A DNA stretch of 64,000 bases from an uncultured Alistipes sp. (GTDB taxonomy: Bacteria; Bacteroidota; Bacteroidia; Bacteroidales; Rikenellaceae), in the NCBI GenBank assembly GCA_910583985.1, contig CAJTYA010000005.1, positions 1-64,000 of the forward strand. The letters are read 5' to 3'. Both the position numbers and the translations under genes were made by a program. Of this stretch, positions 7,585 to 16,267 are shown one piece after another; within the stretch, counting starts at the first letter, position 1; each line of letters opens with the position of its first letter. The notes beneath the pieces are model-generated. The model did no database searches, had not been told where the DNA came from, and was given only the letters and a program-made list of their open reading frames with translations.

Positions 7585-8976
7585 TTAGGCCCGGTTGCGG
7601 ACGATCTGCGCCATGAGCAGGGCTTCGGTGACGAAACGGCTGCCCACGAAAGCGCGCGCCTGCATCGTGACGAGTCCCCGGCGGATGGGTTCGGCCAGCT
7701 TGAGCTCGAACTGCAACGTGTCGCCCGGCACGACCTTGTCCCGGAACTTCACGGCGTCGATCTTGAGGAAATACGTCGAATAGTTTTCCGGATCGGGCAC
7801 CGAGCTCAGGGCGAGGATTCCGCCGCACTGCGCCATCGCCTCGACGATGAGCACGCCCGGCATGACCGGTTCGTCGGGGAAGTGGCCCACGAAGAACGGC
7901 TCGTTCATCGTCACGTTCTTGATGCCCACGACGTTCTGTTCGTCCAGATGCACGATCTTGTCGACGAGCAGGAACGGAGGCCGGTGCGGCAGCAGCTTTT
8001 TGATCCGGTTGATGTCGTAGAGCGGAGCGGCATCGAGGTCGACCCGGAACTTGGGCAGGTTGGCCGCCCGCTTGATCTCCTTGCGGAGCATCTTGGCAAA
8101 TTCGGTATTGGCCGCATGGCCGGGCCGGTAGGCCACGATACGTCCGCGGATACGCATGCCGATGAGCGCCAGATCGCCGACCATGTCGAGCAACTTGTGC
8201 CGCGAAGGTTCGTTCGGGAAGCGCAGCTCCAGATTGTTGAGGTACCCTTCGCTGACCTGCACGTCCCTTTTATTGAAAATGGAGGAAAGACGTTCCAACT
8301 CCTCGTCCGAAACCGGATTTTCGACGATCACGATGGCATTGTCCAGATCGCCCCCTTTGATGAGGTTGTTGTTGATGAGCGGTTCGAGCTCGTGCAGGAA
8401 CACGAATGTCCGGCACGGAGCGATCTGCGCGGCGAAACCGTCGAGCCCGCTCAGGCGTGCGTACTGGTTGCCTATGATCTTGGAATTGAAATCGACGTTC
8501 ACATCGAGCGAGAACTCGTCGTCGGGATAGGCGACGATCTCCACACCCCGGTCGGGCACCGAAAAAACGGTCTTGCGGACGATGTCGTAATACTCGCGGT
8601 CGGCGTCCTGTTCGACGAGCCCCGCAGCGAGAACGGCCTCGGTGTACTGGCGGGCCGAACCGTCGAGAATGGGCGTTTCGGGCGCGTCGATGTCGATCAG
8701 CGCATTGTCCACGCCGCAGCCCCACAGCGCCGCCATCACGTGTTCGATCGTCCCGACGCGGGCGCCGCGTTTTTCGATCGTGGTTCCGCGCGAGGTATCG
8801 ACCACGTTGTCGGCCAACGCTTCGACGACGGGCTGGTTTTCGAGATCGGTTCTTCTGAATCGGATTCCGCTCCCCGCCTCGGCGGGACGAACGGTCATCG
8901 TCACATCGAGCCCCGTATGCAGTCCCTTTCCGCGGAAAGCGACCGGCGCGGCCAATGTTCTCTGTTTATGCGACAT
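7585..8976 (-). CDS. lpxC-fabZ: Fused LpxC deacetylase / FabZ 3-hydroxyacyl-ACP dehydratase
   Basis: A two-enzyme fusion of 463 residues, characteristic of Bacteroidetes. Residues about 1-300 are LpxC, the zinc deacetylase committing UDP-GlcNAc to lipid A: GKGLHTG near the start, IEHVMAAL (zinc His), then HKLLDMVGDLALIG (zinc His and Asp) and RPGHAANTEF (catalytic His). Residues about 320-463 are FabZ, a hot-dog-fold dehydratase of fatty acid elongation: LPHRPPFLLVD (active His) and PVMPGVLIVEAMAQ (active Glu). An in-frame alternative start at 9054 would add 26 residues and cover the promoter box at 9003-9010, so ATG 8974-8976 is chosen. The fusion ties hydroxyacyl supply to its use in lipid A. 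Confidence 0.96.
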   Translation of the reverse strand: MSHKQRTLAAPVAFRGKGLHTGLDVTMTVRPAEAGSGIRFRRTDLENQPVVEALADNVVDTSRGTTIEKRGARVGTIEHVMAALWGCGVDNALIDIDAPETPILDGSARQYTEAVLAAGLVEQDADREYYDIVRKTVFSVPDRGVEIVAYPDDEFSLDVNVDFNSKIIGNQYARLSGLDGFAAQIAPCRTFVFLHELEPLINNNLIKGGDLDNAIVIVENPVSDEELERLSSIFNKRDVQVSEGYLNNLELRFPNEPSRHKLLDMVGDLALIGMRIRGRIVAYRPGHAANTEFAKMLRKEIKRAANLPKFRVDLDAAPLYDINRIKKLLPHRPPFLLVDKIVHLDEQNVVGIKNVTMNEPFFVGHFPDEPVMPGVLIVEAMAQCGGILALSSVPDPENYSTYFLKIDAVKFRDKVVPGDTLQFELKLAEPIRRGLVTMQARAFVGSRFVTEALLMAQIVRNRA

Positions 8977-9002
8977 ATTCGGGTTGAGAATTATTTTAGC
9001 CG

Positions 9003-9010
9003 CAAAGGTA
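9003..9010 (-). promoter_or_regulatory. -7 box for lpxC-fabZ-lpxA
   Basis: TACCTTTG on the minus strand (CAAAGGTA as written), about 27 bases before the lpxC start. No clear TTTG at the -33 position. Confidence 0.6.
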
Positions 9011-9031
9011 TGAATTTTTTGAAAGAAATCG

Positions 9032-9039
9032 TACTTTTG
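9032..9039 (+). promoter_or_regulatory. -7 box for the TonB-like gene
   Basis: TACTTTTG, 28 bases before the ATG at 9068. It is divergent from, and 21 bp away from, the lpxC box, so the two polymerases would compete for the same short DNA. Confidence 0.6.
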
Positions 9040-9067
9040 CTCGGTTTTTATCACCTACCGAAACACG

Positions 9068-9895
9068 ATGGCCGACAACAAGAAACCCGCTCCGCAACGC
9101 AAGCGGCCGCCCCGTCTGGGCCTGCCCTTCGAGAAACGCCCCACCGACATCGGATCGTGGGCCTACGAGCACCGGGTGGGGCTCTGCTGCATGATCGTCG
9201 GCTATCTGGCCTTGGGCATCGCCTTCGTATCGGCCAAAATCGCCATCGCCCACAAATCGTCGGCCCAGACCGTCTACATCGACCTCGCGGAACTTATGGA
9301 GCAGGAGCTCCCACAGCAGGAGCCCGAAATCCGGGACAACAGCGACGCGGATTACAGTCATATCCGCAACCGCGTCTCGGACGAGAACGGAGGACAGGAA
9401 TCGGTCGGAGCGCACAACGCCTCCTCGGCAGCCGAGTCCAAAACGGTGTCGGACTTCATGGAGGGGTTGGACGAGGAAGCGGCCGCCGTGGCCGGACGCG
9501 TGCAGTCGTCCCGCGACGCGTTCGAAAAGGGCCGCCGCGAAGAACAGGAAATGATCGACCGGCACAAGGCCCAGCGCGAAGCCAAGGAGGGCGAAAAGGC
9601 CAGCGGCGTGAAGCAGAAAGGACGGGTGCTGGTCAGCTACTCGCTGCCCGGCCGCCGCGACGTCTCGCTGCACATCCCCGCCTACCAGTGCGACGGGGGC
9701 GGAGAGGTCACCGTCGCGATTACCGTGAACCGCAACGGCAAGGTCGTCTCCGCTTCGCTCAAGGAAAGCTCCACGTCCGACAACTGCATCAACGAAACGG
9801 CCGTCATGGCCTCGCGCAACTCCCGCTTCAACGTCGACACGGACGTGCAGGACCGGCAGAGCGGCACCATCACCTACATCTTCGTCCCGCAGTGA
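9068..9895 (+). CDS. TonB/TolA-like energy-transducer family protein
   Basis: A 275-residue inner-membrane protein. The cytoplasmic N-terminus is Pro/Arg/Lys-rich. One membrane segment lies at about residues 36-58 (LCCMIVGYLALGIAFVSAKI). A Glu/Gln/Ala-rich, probably coiled periplasmic region spans about 70-190. The C-terminus (about 205-275) has the TonB-C/TolA-like pattern GGEVTVAITVNRNGKVVSAS with TAVMASRNSRFNVD and a final beta strand TITYIFVPQ. Such proteins link the proton motive force to the outer membrane, but the partner is not shown; no ExbB/ExbD neighbours are present. Bacteroidetes carry many paralogues of this fold. Divergent from lpxC, and followed after 8 bp by the fabI promoter. 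Confidence 0.8.
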   Translation: MADNKKPAPQRKRPPRLGLPFEKRPTDIGSWAYEHRVGLCCMIVGYLALGIAFVSAKIAIAHKSSAQTVYIDLAELMEQELPQQEPEIRDNSDADYSHIRNRVSDENGGQESVGAHNASSAAESKTVSDFMEGLDEEAAAVAGRVQSSRDAFEKGRREEQEMIDRHKAQREAKEGEKASGVKQKGRVLVSYSLPGRRDVSLHIPAYQCDGGGEVTVAITVNRNGKVVSASLKESSTSDNCINETAVMASRNSRFNVDTDVQDRQSGTITYIFVPQ

Positions 9896-9903
9896 TCCTC
9901 TCT

Positions 9904-9934
9904 TTTGGGGTTTTCGCATATTTGCCTACCTTTG
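9904..9934 (+). promoter_or_regulatory. Promoter of fabI
   Basis: TTTG at 9904-9907, 19 bp, then TACCTTTG at 9927-9934: full match to the Bacteroidetes housekeeping consensus. The predicted leader to the ATG is about 20 bases. Confidence 0.85.
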
Positions 9935-9958
9935 CCCCGTTTTAAAAAGAGGAAAATA

Positions 9959-10810
9959 ATGTCATACAATCTGCTGAAAGGTAAAAAGGGCCTGATTTTC
10001 GGGGCTTTGAACGAAAATTCCATCGCATGGAAAGTAGCCCGGCGCGCCGTCGAGGAAGGCGCCGAAATCGTGCTGACCAACACGGCCGTCTCGATCCGCA
10101 TGGGCACGATCGGCGAACTGGCCGAAGCCTGCCATACGATCGTCGTGCCGGCCGACGCCACGAGCGTTCCCGATCTGGAGAACCTGATCGACAAGACGAT
10201 GGAACATTTCGGAGGGAAATTCGACTTCATTCTGCACTCCATCGGCATGTCGCTCAACGTCCGCAAGGGACGCAAGTACGACGATCTCGACTACGACTAT
10301 TTAGCCAAGACGCTCGACATATCCGCCATCTCGTTCCACAAGGTCATTCAGGTCGCCCGTAAGAAAGACGCCCTCAACGACTGGGCCTCGATCGTGGCGC
10401 TGTCGTACATCGCCGCGCAACGGACGCTCTACGGCTACAACGACATGGCCGACGCCAAAGCGCTGCTCGAATCCATCGCCCGCAGCTTTGGCTACATCTA
10501 CGGACGGGAAAAGCACGTGCGCATCAACACCGTCTCGCAATCGCCTACCCCGACGACGGCCGGCAGCGGCGTGCTCGGACTGGGCGACCTGATGGACTAT
10601 GCCGACCGGACCTCGCCGCTGGGCAACGCCACGGCCGACGACTGTGCCGACTACGTGCTGACGCTGTTCTCGGACCTGACGCGCAAGGTGACGATGCAGA
10701 ATCTCTACCACGACGGAGGCTTTTCGAGCATGGGCATGAGCCGCCGGGCCATGAAACTCTACGAAAAAGGGTTGGAGGTCGAATATCAGGACATCAAGAA
10801 CAAGATTTAA
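9959..10810 (+). CDS. fabI: Enoyl-[acyl-carrier-protein] reductase (NADH) FabI
   Basis: Reduces the enoyl-ACP double bond in the last step of each fatty acid elongation cycle. The 283 residues form one short-chain dehydrogenase fold. KGLIFGALNENSIAW near residue 10 is the FabI-type dinucleotide site. HSIGMS near residue 94 is the conserved strand end. The catalytic pair is in YNDMADAK (Tyr-x6-Lys), about residues 160-167. ATG at 9959-9961 fits the standard FabI start and lies after the promoter; an in-frame upstream start at 9905 would begin inside the promoter and is rejected. Monocistronic, with a terminator about 110 bases after the stop. Confidence 0.95.
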   Translation: MSYNLLKGKKGLIFGALNENSIAWKVARRAVEEGAEIVLTNTAVSIRMGTIGELAEACHTIVVPADATSVPDLENLIDKTMEHFGGKFDFILHSIGMSLNVRKGRKYDDLDYDYLAKTLDISAISFHKVIQVARKKDALNDWASIVALSYIAAQRTLYGYNDMADAKALLESIARSFGYIYGREKHVRINTVSQSPTPTTAGSGVLGLGDLMDYADRTSPLGNATADDCADYVLTLFSDLTRKVTMQNLYHDGGFSSMGMSRRAMKLYEKGLEVEYQDIKNKI

Positions 10811-10920
10811 GCAAGGCGCCCCGGAAATTCGGATCCCGTTCGCCGCGTTTTTTCCCGCCTGCGGACGCAGAGGCCCGAAGCGGAGGAATCCGGTCGAACC
10901 GGACAGTCCCGCGCCCGGCA

Positions 10921-10955
10921 AAAGAGCGACAGCGTAAAAAGCTGCCGCTCTTTTT
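10921..10955 (+). terminator. Rho-independent terminator after fabI
   Basis: AAAAGAGCGACAGC (10921-10934) pairs with GCTGCCGCTCTTTT, allowing one G-U, with a 6-base loop and a T run. Confidence 0.8.
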
Positions 10956-11811
10956 CGTTTCCGGCCATCGCTCCGACACGACGCAGAGCGACCGCTCTCG
11001 AAACAGGCCGCTCGCCTGTCGGGCTCCGCGGCACCGCCGGCTCCGATCGCACACGGGCCGAGCTTCCGACCGTCATGCCATACGGGAAAGCCACGCCCTA
11101 TTATGTCCCGGCTACGACGCCCCATCCCGTCCGGCCGCAAGATACGAGGCAGGCAAACGTACCATGACGGCCTCGGCTTTCGCTCGCCTTCGTGCAAAAC
11201 ACAGATAACCCGACATGGATACCGCCCTATCCGCCCTGCGGAAACGCCGTCCGAAGCAGACCGGAACCGTCGCAAGGAAGCGGGAACGGCTTCGCGCAGC
11301 GGCTCGGAACAAGGCAAGCATCCCGATCCGAACACACGTCCCGGACAAAAGCTCCGCCCCCGGACAGAACGAAACGAAGTTTCGGACAGCAAAGTTTTTC
11401 GCATACGCACAGACAACCTCGCTTCGGCCGGTTCCGGAAATACGACAACGGATTTCGATCGGACGGTCCATTCCGCAACATGCGGACACCTTAGTATAGT
11501 ATATTATGATACGCGCCCCCGTCGGGACCGGCACCCGGTTTCCGCTTTAGGACCCGAAAACGAAAGGAACACACTCCGCGGAAGCGGAAAAAGAAAAAGT
11601 CCGGAAAAACCTACGGCCGCCGGGCATCGCCCCGGACCGCCACTCCGTCGCCCCGAACGCGTCCGATACAGGCTCCAACTCCGTTCGTCCGGACCGCGAA
11701 CGCCGGCTATGCCCTTGCAAGCACCCGGCCTCACTTGCCCGAACCGTCATCGCAAGAAACATCCCTCGACACACCGTCCCGCTCGTCACGGCACGGAAAG
11801 CGTCCCCCCGG
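10956..11811. other. Gene-free GC-rich spacer
   Basis: About 0.85 kb between the fabI terminator and the end of gldE. Only Arg/Pro/Ser-rich chance frames are seen. A short AT-rich patch with TTAGTATAGTATATTATGA lies at about 11491-11511. No promoter, RNA gene or repeat recognised. Confidence 0.5.
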
Positions 11812-13128
11812 CTACGCCTCTGCGGGAGGCGTCGGTCCGAACGTCACCTCGATCTTGTCGATCCGGCGACCCGCGACGGCTTCGACCTTGAGTTTCAGGT
11901 CGCGATACGAAAGCCGTTCGCCCTGCCGGAGAAAATCTTTCCGGATTTCGAGCATCAGACCCGCGATGGTTTCGGCTTCGCCCTTGACTTCGTCCAGATA
12001 ATCGTCGTCGAGGCCCAACACCTTCAGGAAATCGTTCAGATGGGTCTTGCCGTCGAACAGATAGACGTTCGGAGCGAGTTTCGAATAGAAAGACTGCTCG
12101 ACATCGGATTCGTCGGATATTTCACCCACGATCTCTTCGAGGATGTCTTCGAGCGAAACCAATCCCAACGTCGATCCGTACTCGTCCACGACGATGGCCA
12201 CATGAATCTTATGCGTCTGGAACTCTTCGAGCAACTCGTTGATTTTCTTATGTTCCGGCACGAAGTAGGGCTTGCGGATCAGGTTCCGCCACTCGAACGC
12301 ATCGTCATGAGAGACATAGGGCAACAGGTCCTTGACGTAGAGGACGCCCTTGACGTTGTCCAGACTCTCCTCGTAGACCGGAATCCGCGAAAAGCCCGAT
12401 GCGATGATGACCTCCCGCACGCGGTCGAACCCGTCGCGCAGATCGAGCGCCACGACGTCGATACGGGGCTTCATGATCTCGACCACCTCCGTATGGACGA
12501 AATCGACGATGCCCGAAAGCATCTGCTTCTCCTCGGCCGACTGGTCCGAGGTCATTTCGATGGCATTGGACAGCTCGTCGATCGAAATGTTCACTTTCTT
12601 TTTGGCCACGCTCTCGTTGATGTAACTGCCCGAACGGATCAACAGCCACGACAGCGGACGGAACAGGCGACCGAGCGCACTGAGCGGCACGGCCGTGATT
12701 CTCGCCATGCGCAGCGGATTGTACGACGCGAAAATCTTGGGCATGATCTCCCCGAAGAGCAGCAGCAGGAATGTGACGATCACCATCTTGACCAGAAACT
12801 CCACACCCCTCGCCCCTCCGAAGTCGATGAGCGAGTCGATCAACCCGTTCGAGAGGATCACGATGCAGATATTGACCAGATTGTTGGCGATGAGAATCGA
12901 GGCGAGCAAATAGTCGGGCATGCCCAGCAGGCGGAGAATGGCGCGTCCGCTGCGGTCCGGCACGCTCTTCAGATGGGCGATATTCCGCGGCGAGAGCGAA
13001 AAGAAAGCCGCTTCCGAGCCCGACACCAAAGCCGAGCAGAGCAACAGGAGGACAATGGCGGCGAGCGTCAGGCCTTCGTGCCATCCGAAGGCATGGAAAA
13101 CGACGGCGTAAGATAAACAGGCGATCAA
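11812..13128 (-). CDS. gldE: GldE-type CNNM/CBS-domain membrane protein
   Basis: A 438-residue integral membrane protein of the CNNM/CorC (hemolysin C-like) family. An N-terminal DUF21 region with about four membrane segments covers residues 15-165 and includes SGSEAAFFSLS and LLFGEIMPKIFA, the signature Glu/Pro motifs of CNNM transporters. A CBS-pair follows at about 215-335 (IMKPRIDVVALD and HVAIVVDEYGSTLGLVSLED). A C-terminal CorC_HlyC domain (about 350-435) closes it. Bacteroidetes orthologues are named GldE after gliding motility, but in gut Bacteroidales they occur in non-gliding species; magnesium or other ion export is a plausible alternative role. It follows ftsZ on the same strand after 140 bp, with a hairpin between. 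Confidence 0.85.
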   Translation of the reverse strand: MIACLSYAVVFHAFGWHEGLTLAAIVLLLLCSALVSGSEAAFFSLSPRNIAHLKSVPDRSGRAILRLLGMPDYLLASILIANNLVNICIVILSNGLIDSLIDFGGARGVEFLVKMVIVTFLLLLFGEIMPKIFASYNPLRMARITAVPLSALGRLFRPLSWLLIRSGSYINESVAKKKVNISIDELSNAIEMTSDQSAEEKQMLSGIVDFVHTEVVEIMKPRIDVVALDLRDGFDRVREVIIASGFSRIPVYEESLDNVKGVLYVKDLLPYVSHDDAFEWRNLIRKPYFVPEHKKINELLEEFQTHKIHVAIVVDEYGSTLGLVSLEDILEEIVGEISDESDVEQSFYSKLAPNVYLFDGKTHLNDFLKVLGLDDDYLDEVKGEAETIAGLMLEIRKDFLRQGERLSYRDLKLKVEAVAGRRIDKIEVTFGPTPPAEA

Positions 13129-13155
13129 GACGTAAGGCTGCTGAAAAACGGAACA

Positions 13156-13185
13156 GGGAGAAAAATCCGCCGGAATCTTTCTCCC
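13156..13185 (-). terminator. Possible terminator after ftsZ
   Basis: GGGAGAAA (13156-13163) pairs with TTTCTCCC (13178-13185). The T run on the minus strand comes about 8 bases later, so activity is uncertain. Confidence 0.45.
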
Positions 13186-13268
13186 CGCACCGATATTGGG
13201 TTAGACTGAACGGTTCCCGTCCGGCGACGGACCGGTCGTTTCCGAACAACGCCGGAAACGCATTCCGA

Positions 13269-14708
13269 TCAATCGAACAGCGAATGGTTCGATTGCGGCT
13301 TGTCGGACGCAGCGTTGTCGTCCTTGAGCACGACACGCGAGCTGCGCCCGCCCTCGTTGGCGTTGTCCTTGACGAACTTGATATTCCGACGGACGAAGGC
13401 CGGACGGTTTTCCAGCGCATCGATGTCGATGCCGGGCTCCTGATCGCGCTTGGACTCGATGGCGGGCTGCATCGCCGGCGCGGCGAAAGGCGAAGCCTGC
13501 GGCGAGGCGATGGGTCGGGCCGCCGGACGTTCGAAAGGCTTCGGAGCCTCGCGCACGGGTTCCGGCACGGGGCGTTTCATCCGCGTGCGGAACGGTCCGG
13601 CCGGTTCGGGTTCGGCCTCCGGCTCCGCTTCGTATGGCCGCTCTTCGGGCAGCTCCTCGCGCGGAGCGGGTTCCGCCGCCTTGCGCAGGGCGTCTTTGTA
13701 GCCTTGCAGGGGCGAATAGGAGACCATGTTCATCTGTGCGTAATCGAATCCCGTGGCGATGATCGTCACCTCGATGTCGGAACCCAACGAAGCATCCTTG
13801 CCGGCCCCCCAGATGATGTCGGCATTGTTGCCGGCGCGTTCCTGAATGTACTCGGTAATCATGTACGTCTCTTCGAGCGTGATTTCCTCCTCGCCCGAAG
13901 TGATGTTGATGAGGATGTTCTTGGCACCGGCGATGTCGTTGTGGTTGAGCAGGGGCGATTCGAGCGCCATGTTGGCCACCGTCATGGCCCGGTCCTCGCC
14001 CGAAGCGCGGCCCGATCCCATCAACGCCACGCCGCTGTTGGTCATGACGGTCTGCACGTCGGCGAAATCGACGTTCACCGTGTTTTCACGCGTAATCACC
14101 TCGGCGATACCCCGCGCCGCCGTGGCCAGAATGTCGTCGGCCTTGCCGAAGGCTTCGGTCAGCGTCAGTTTGCCGAAAATTTCCTGAATGTTCTCGTTGT
14201 TGATAAGCAGCAGCGAATCGACGCATTCCCTCAGCTCGTCGATCCCCTGATAGGCCTGCTTCATGCGCTTGGGTCCCTCCGTCTTGAAAGGAATCGTCAC
14301 GATGGCCACCGTCAGGATGCCCAACTCGCGGGCGGCCTTGGCGATCACCGGAGCGGCCCCGGTTCCCGTGCCGCCGCCCATACCGGCCGTGATGAACACC
14401 ATCTTGGTGCCCTCGCGCTTATAGATTTCGACGATCTCGTCCAAACTCTCCAAAGCGGCCTGCCGCCCCTTTTCGGGGTTGTTGCCGGCGCCCAGCCCGT
14501 TCTGTCCCAAGCGAACCTTGACCGGCACGGGACTGTTGCGCAAGGCCTGAGGGTCGGTGTTGCACACCATGAACGACACGTCCGCAATCTCCAAATCAAA
14601 CATATGGTTGACGGCATTGCTGCCGCCGCCTCCCACTCCCGTCACCATGATGATGGACGGCGAGAGCTTGGGAATCTCGAAATCGATGATCTTATCTACC
14701 TCAGGCAT
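13269..14708 (-). CDS. ftsZ: Cell division protein FtsZ
   Basis: The tubulin-like GTPase forming the Z-ring. The 479 residues include the N-terminal GTPase core with MVTGVGGGGSNAVNHM and the tubulin signature GGGTGTGAAPVI at about residues 111-122, and the synergy loop with FADVQTVM. The core ends near residue 325. A linker rich in Pro, Glu and Arg follows, then a basic region (NIKFVKDNANEGGRSS) and a C-terminal tail ending HSLFD. Last gene of the murE-ftsZ operon. The start ATG (14706-14708) is preceded by AGGAGG with a 5-base spacer, unusual in this phylum. A hairpin lies in the ftsA-ftsZ gap. Confidence 0.97.
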   Translation of the reverse strand: MPEVDKIIDFEIPKLSPSIIMVTGVGGGGSNAVNHMFDLEIADVSFMVCNTDPQALRNSPVPVKVRLGQNGLGAGNNPEKGRQAALESLDEIVEIYKREGTKMVFITAGMGGGTGTGAAPVIAKAARELGILTVAIVTIPFKTEGPKRMKQAYQGIDELRECVDSLLLINNENIQEIFGKLTLTEAFGKADDILATAARGIAEVITRENTVNVDFADVQTVMTNSGVALMGSGRASGEDRAMTVANMALESPLLNHNDIAGAKNILINITSGEEEITLEETYMITEYIQERAGNNADIIWGAGKDASLGSDIEVTIIATGFDYAQMNMVSYSPLQGYKDALRKAAEPAPREELPEERPYEAEPEAEPEPAGPFRTRMKRPVPEPVREAPKPFERPAARPIASPQASPFAAPAMQPAIESKRDQEPGIDIDALENRPAFVRRNIKFVKDNANEGGRSSRVVLKDDNAASDKPQSNHSLFD

Positions 14709-14711
14709 CTT

Positions 14712-14719
14712 ATCCTCCT
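14712..14719 (-). promoter_or_regulatory. Strong Shine-Dalgarno sequence of ftsZ
   Basis: AGGAGGAT on the minus strand; AGGAGG is five bases from the ATG. Most other genes here lack such a site, so it marks ftsZ for a different mode of initiation. Confidence 0.7.
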
Positions 14720-14757
14720 AATTACTGTTTTGTCTCTTTATTTTATCTTATAAACGA

Positions 14758-14781
14758 TACCCGCAGGAACACCTACGGGTA
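14758..14781 (-). other. Hairpin in the ftsA-ftsZ intergenic RNA
   Basis: TACCCGCAGG pairs with CCTACGGGTA around a 4-base loop, one mismatch. No T run follows, so it is more likely a processing or stability element than a terminator. Confidence 0.45.
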
Positions 14782-14796
14782 CGACCGGCCGACGCG

Positions 14797-16266
14797 TCAG
14801 ATCTCGTTGTCGTCGATCACTTCGTCGAACATGTTGCTCACCTTTTCCTTCAGCTTCGAGAAGAATCCCGGCTTGCGGCGGCGTACCGGTTCTTCGGGCG
14901 TGTCGGCGTAATCGTCTGCCGCAGCGTCCCGCTCGCTCTCGCCCCGCACGGCTCCCGTCGCGGCTCCCCGGCGGTACAGGTCGTTGATCTTGGCCGGTCC
15001 GCCGGCAGGACGTCCTCCGCCGTAGGTTCCGGTCCCGGACGAATCGGCGCCCGCCCCGGCCGCAGAGGAGACCGGCCGCGCCCTCTGCACCTTCGAGGAC
15101 TTCCCTTCGGCGACGGCTTTGGCCAGAATGCCCGCTGCGGTCGCCATGTCGGGCGTGCCGGCCAGCTCCAGACTCTCTTCGGTGAACGGGACCTCCGGGC
15201 CCGCGATGCGGACGTCGATCCCCGTATAGCTTTTGAACAGGGCGTCCAGATCGCGCAACTGCGCCCCCCCGCCGGTCAGCACCACACCGGCGCCCAGCTT
15301 GTCGCCGTAGCCCGACTTCTTGATCTCCTCCATCACGAAGTCGATGATGTCCAGCATCCGGGCCTCGATGATGGCGGCCAGATTCTGGCACGAAATCTCC
15401 TTGGGCGCCTTGGCGCTCAGGCCCGGCGTCGTGATGTATTTGTCGGGCTGCGCCTTGTCGCGCATGGCTCCGCCGTAACGGGTCTTGAGGCTCTCGACGT
15501 GCTTTTCGAGAATCCCGTAGGAACGGATGTCCTTGTTGATGACGTTCCCGCCCATGGGCACGATGCCCACGTGGCGGACGATCTTCTTCTGATACACGAC
15601 GACGTCCGTCGTGCCGCCGCCGATGTCGACCACGGCCACGCCCTCCTCCTTCTCGTCCTCGGAAAGCACGGCTTCGGCCGACGCCACGGCATTGAGGTAA
15701 AGGCCCAGCGGAGCGATCCCCACGCGTTTGAGGGCCATCTCGACGCGGCTGATGGCCGTCGAGTCGCCCAACACGATGTTGAACGTCGAGGCGAGTTTGG
15801 TCCCGAACGTGCCCACGGGGCTGTCGGTCTCCTCCTCGTCGTCCACCACGTAGCTCTGCGGAATGATCTGCAAGATTTTCTCGCCTTCGGGAGCGGGAAC
15901 GTTGCGCATGCTGTCGTGCAGGCGCTGCACGTCTTCCTGCCGGATTTCGCCCCCGCGGCTGGCGAAGACGTGATACGGATGCTTCACGCTGCGGACATGC
16001 TGCCCCGACACGCCGGCATACGCCTCGGTGATACGGATATTCTGTCGCTGCTCGATGGCTTCCACCGTCGCCTTGATGCTGCGCGAGACCAGTTCGATGT
16101 TTTTGATTTCGCCCCGGATCATGCCCATGCCCTGCACGGCGGAGACTTCGCGGTCCAGAATCTTGATTTTTCCGTCCTCGCCTTTCGTACCGACGACCGT
16201 CACCACGGTATTGGTTCCCAAGTCTATCGCAACAATGTAATCTCCGTTTTCCACTTTACTCTCCAT
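14797..16266 (-). CDS. ftsA: Cell division protein FtsA
   Basis: An actin-like ATPase tethering FtsZ to the membrane. It begins MESKVENGDYIVAIDLGTNT, with the phosphate-1 motif DLGTNTV. An SHS2/1C insert follows (EAYAGVSGQHV), then phosphate-2 motif VVDIGGGTTDVVVY and adenosine motif GVVLTGGGAQL. The 489 residues are longer than the 420 of E. coli because of a C-terminal Gly/Ser/Ala/Arg-rich linker (about 390-470). The protein ends FFSKLKEKVSNMFDEVIDD, a plausible amphipathic membrane-targeting helix. ATG at 16264-16266 is chosen because it follows the ftsQ stop by one base; an upstream in-frame ATG at 16284 would add six residues and overlap ftsQ. Confidence 0.95.
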   Translation of the reverse strand: MESKVENGDYIVAIDLGTNTVVTVVGTKGEDGKIKILDREVSAVQGMGMIRGEIKNIELVSRSIKATVEAIEQRQNIRITEAYAGVSGQHVRSVKHPYHVFASRGGEIRQEDVQRLHDSMRNVPAPEGEKILQIIPQSYVVDDEEETDSPVGTFGTKLASTFNIVLGDSTAISRVEMALKRVGIAPLGLYLNAVASAEAVLSEDEKEEGVAVVDIGGGTTDVVVYQKKIVRHVGIVPMGGNVINKDIRSYGILEKHVESLKTRYGGAMRDKAQPDKYITTPGLSAKAPKEISCQNLAAIIEARMLDIIDFVMEEIKKSGYGDKLGAGVVLTGGGAQLRDLDALFKSYTGIDVRIAGPEVPFTEESLELAGTPDMATAAGILAKAVAEGKSSKVQRARPVSSAAGAGADSSGTGTYGGGRPAGGPAKINDLYRRGAATGAVRGESERDAAADDYADTPEEPVRRRKPGFFSKLKEKVSNMFDEVIDDNEI

Positions 16267-16267
16267 G

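Noticed and set aside
8977..9054. 26-residue N-terminal extension of LpxC
   Set aside because: Would start upstream of the TACCTTTG promoter box and is absent from the usual LpxC start.
7882..9945. 687-codon open frame on the plus strand over lpxC-fabZ and the TonB-like gene
   Set aside because: Antisense to lpxC and out of phase with the TonB-like gene; no recognisable protein.
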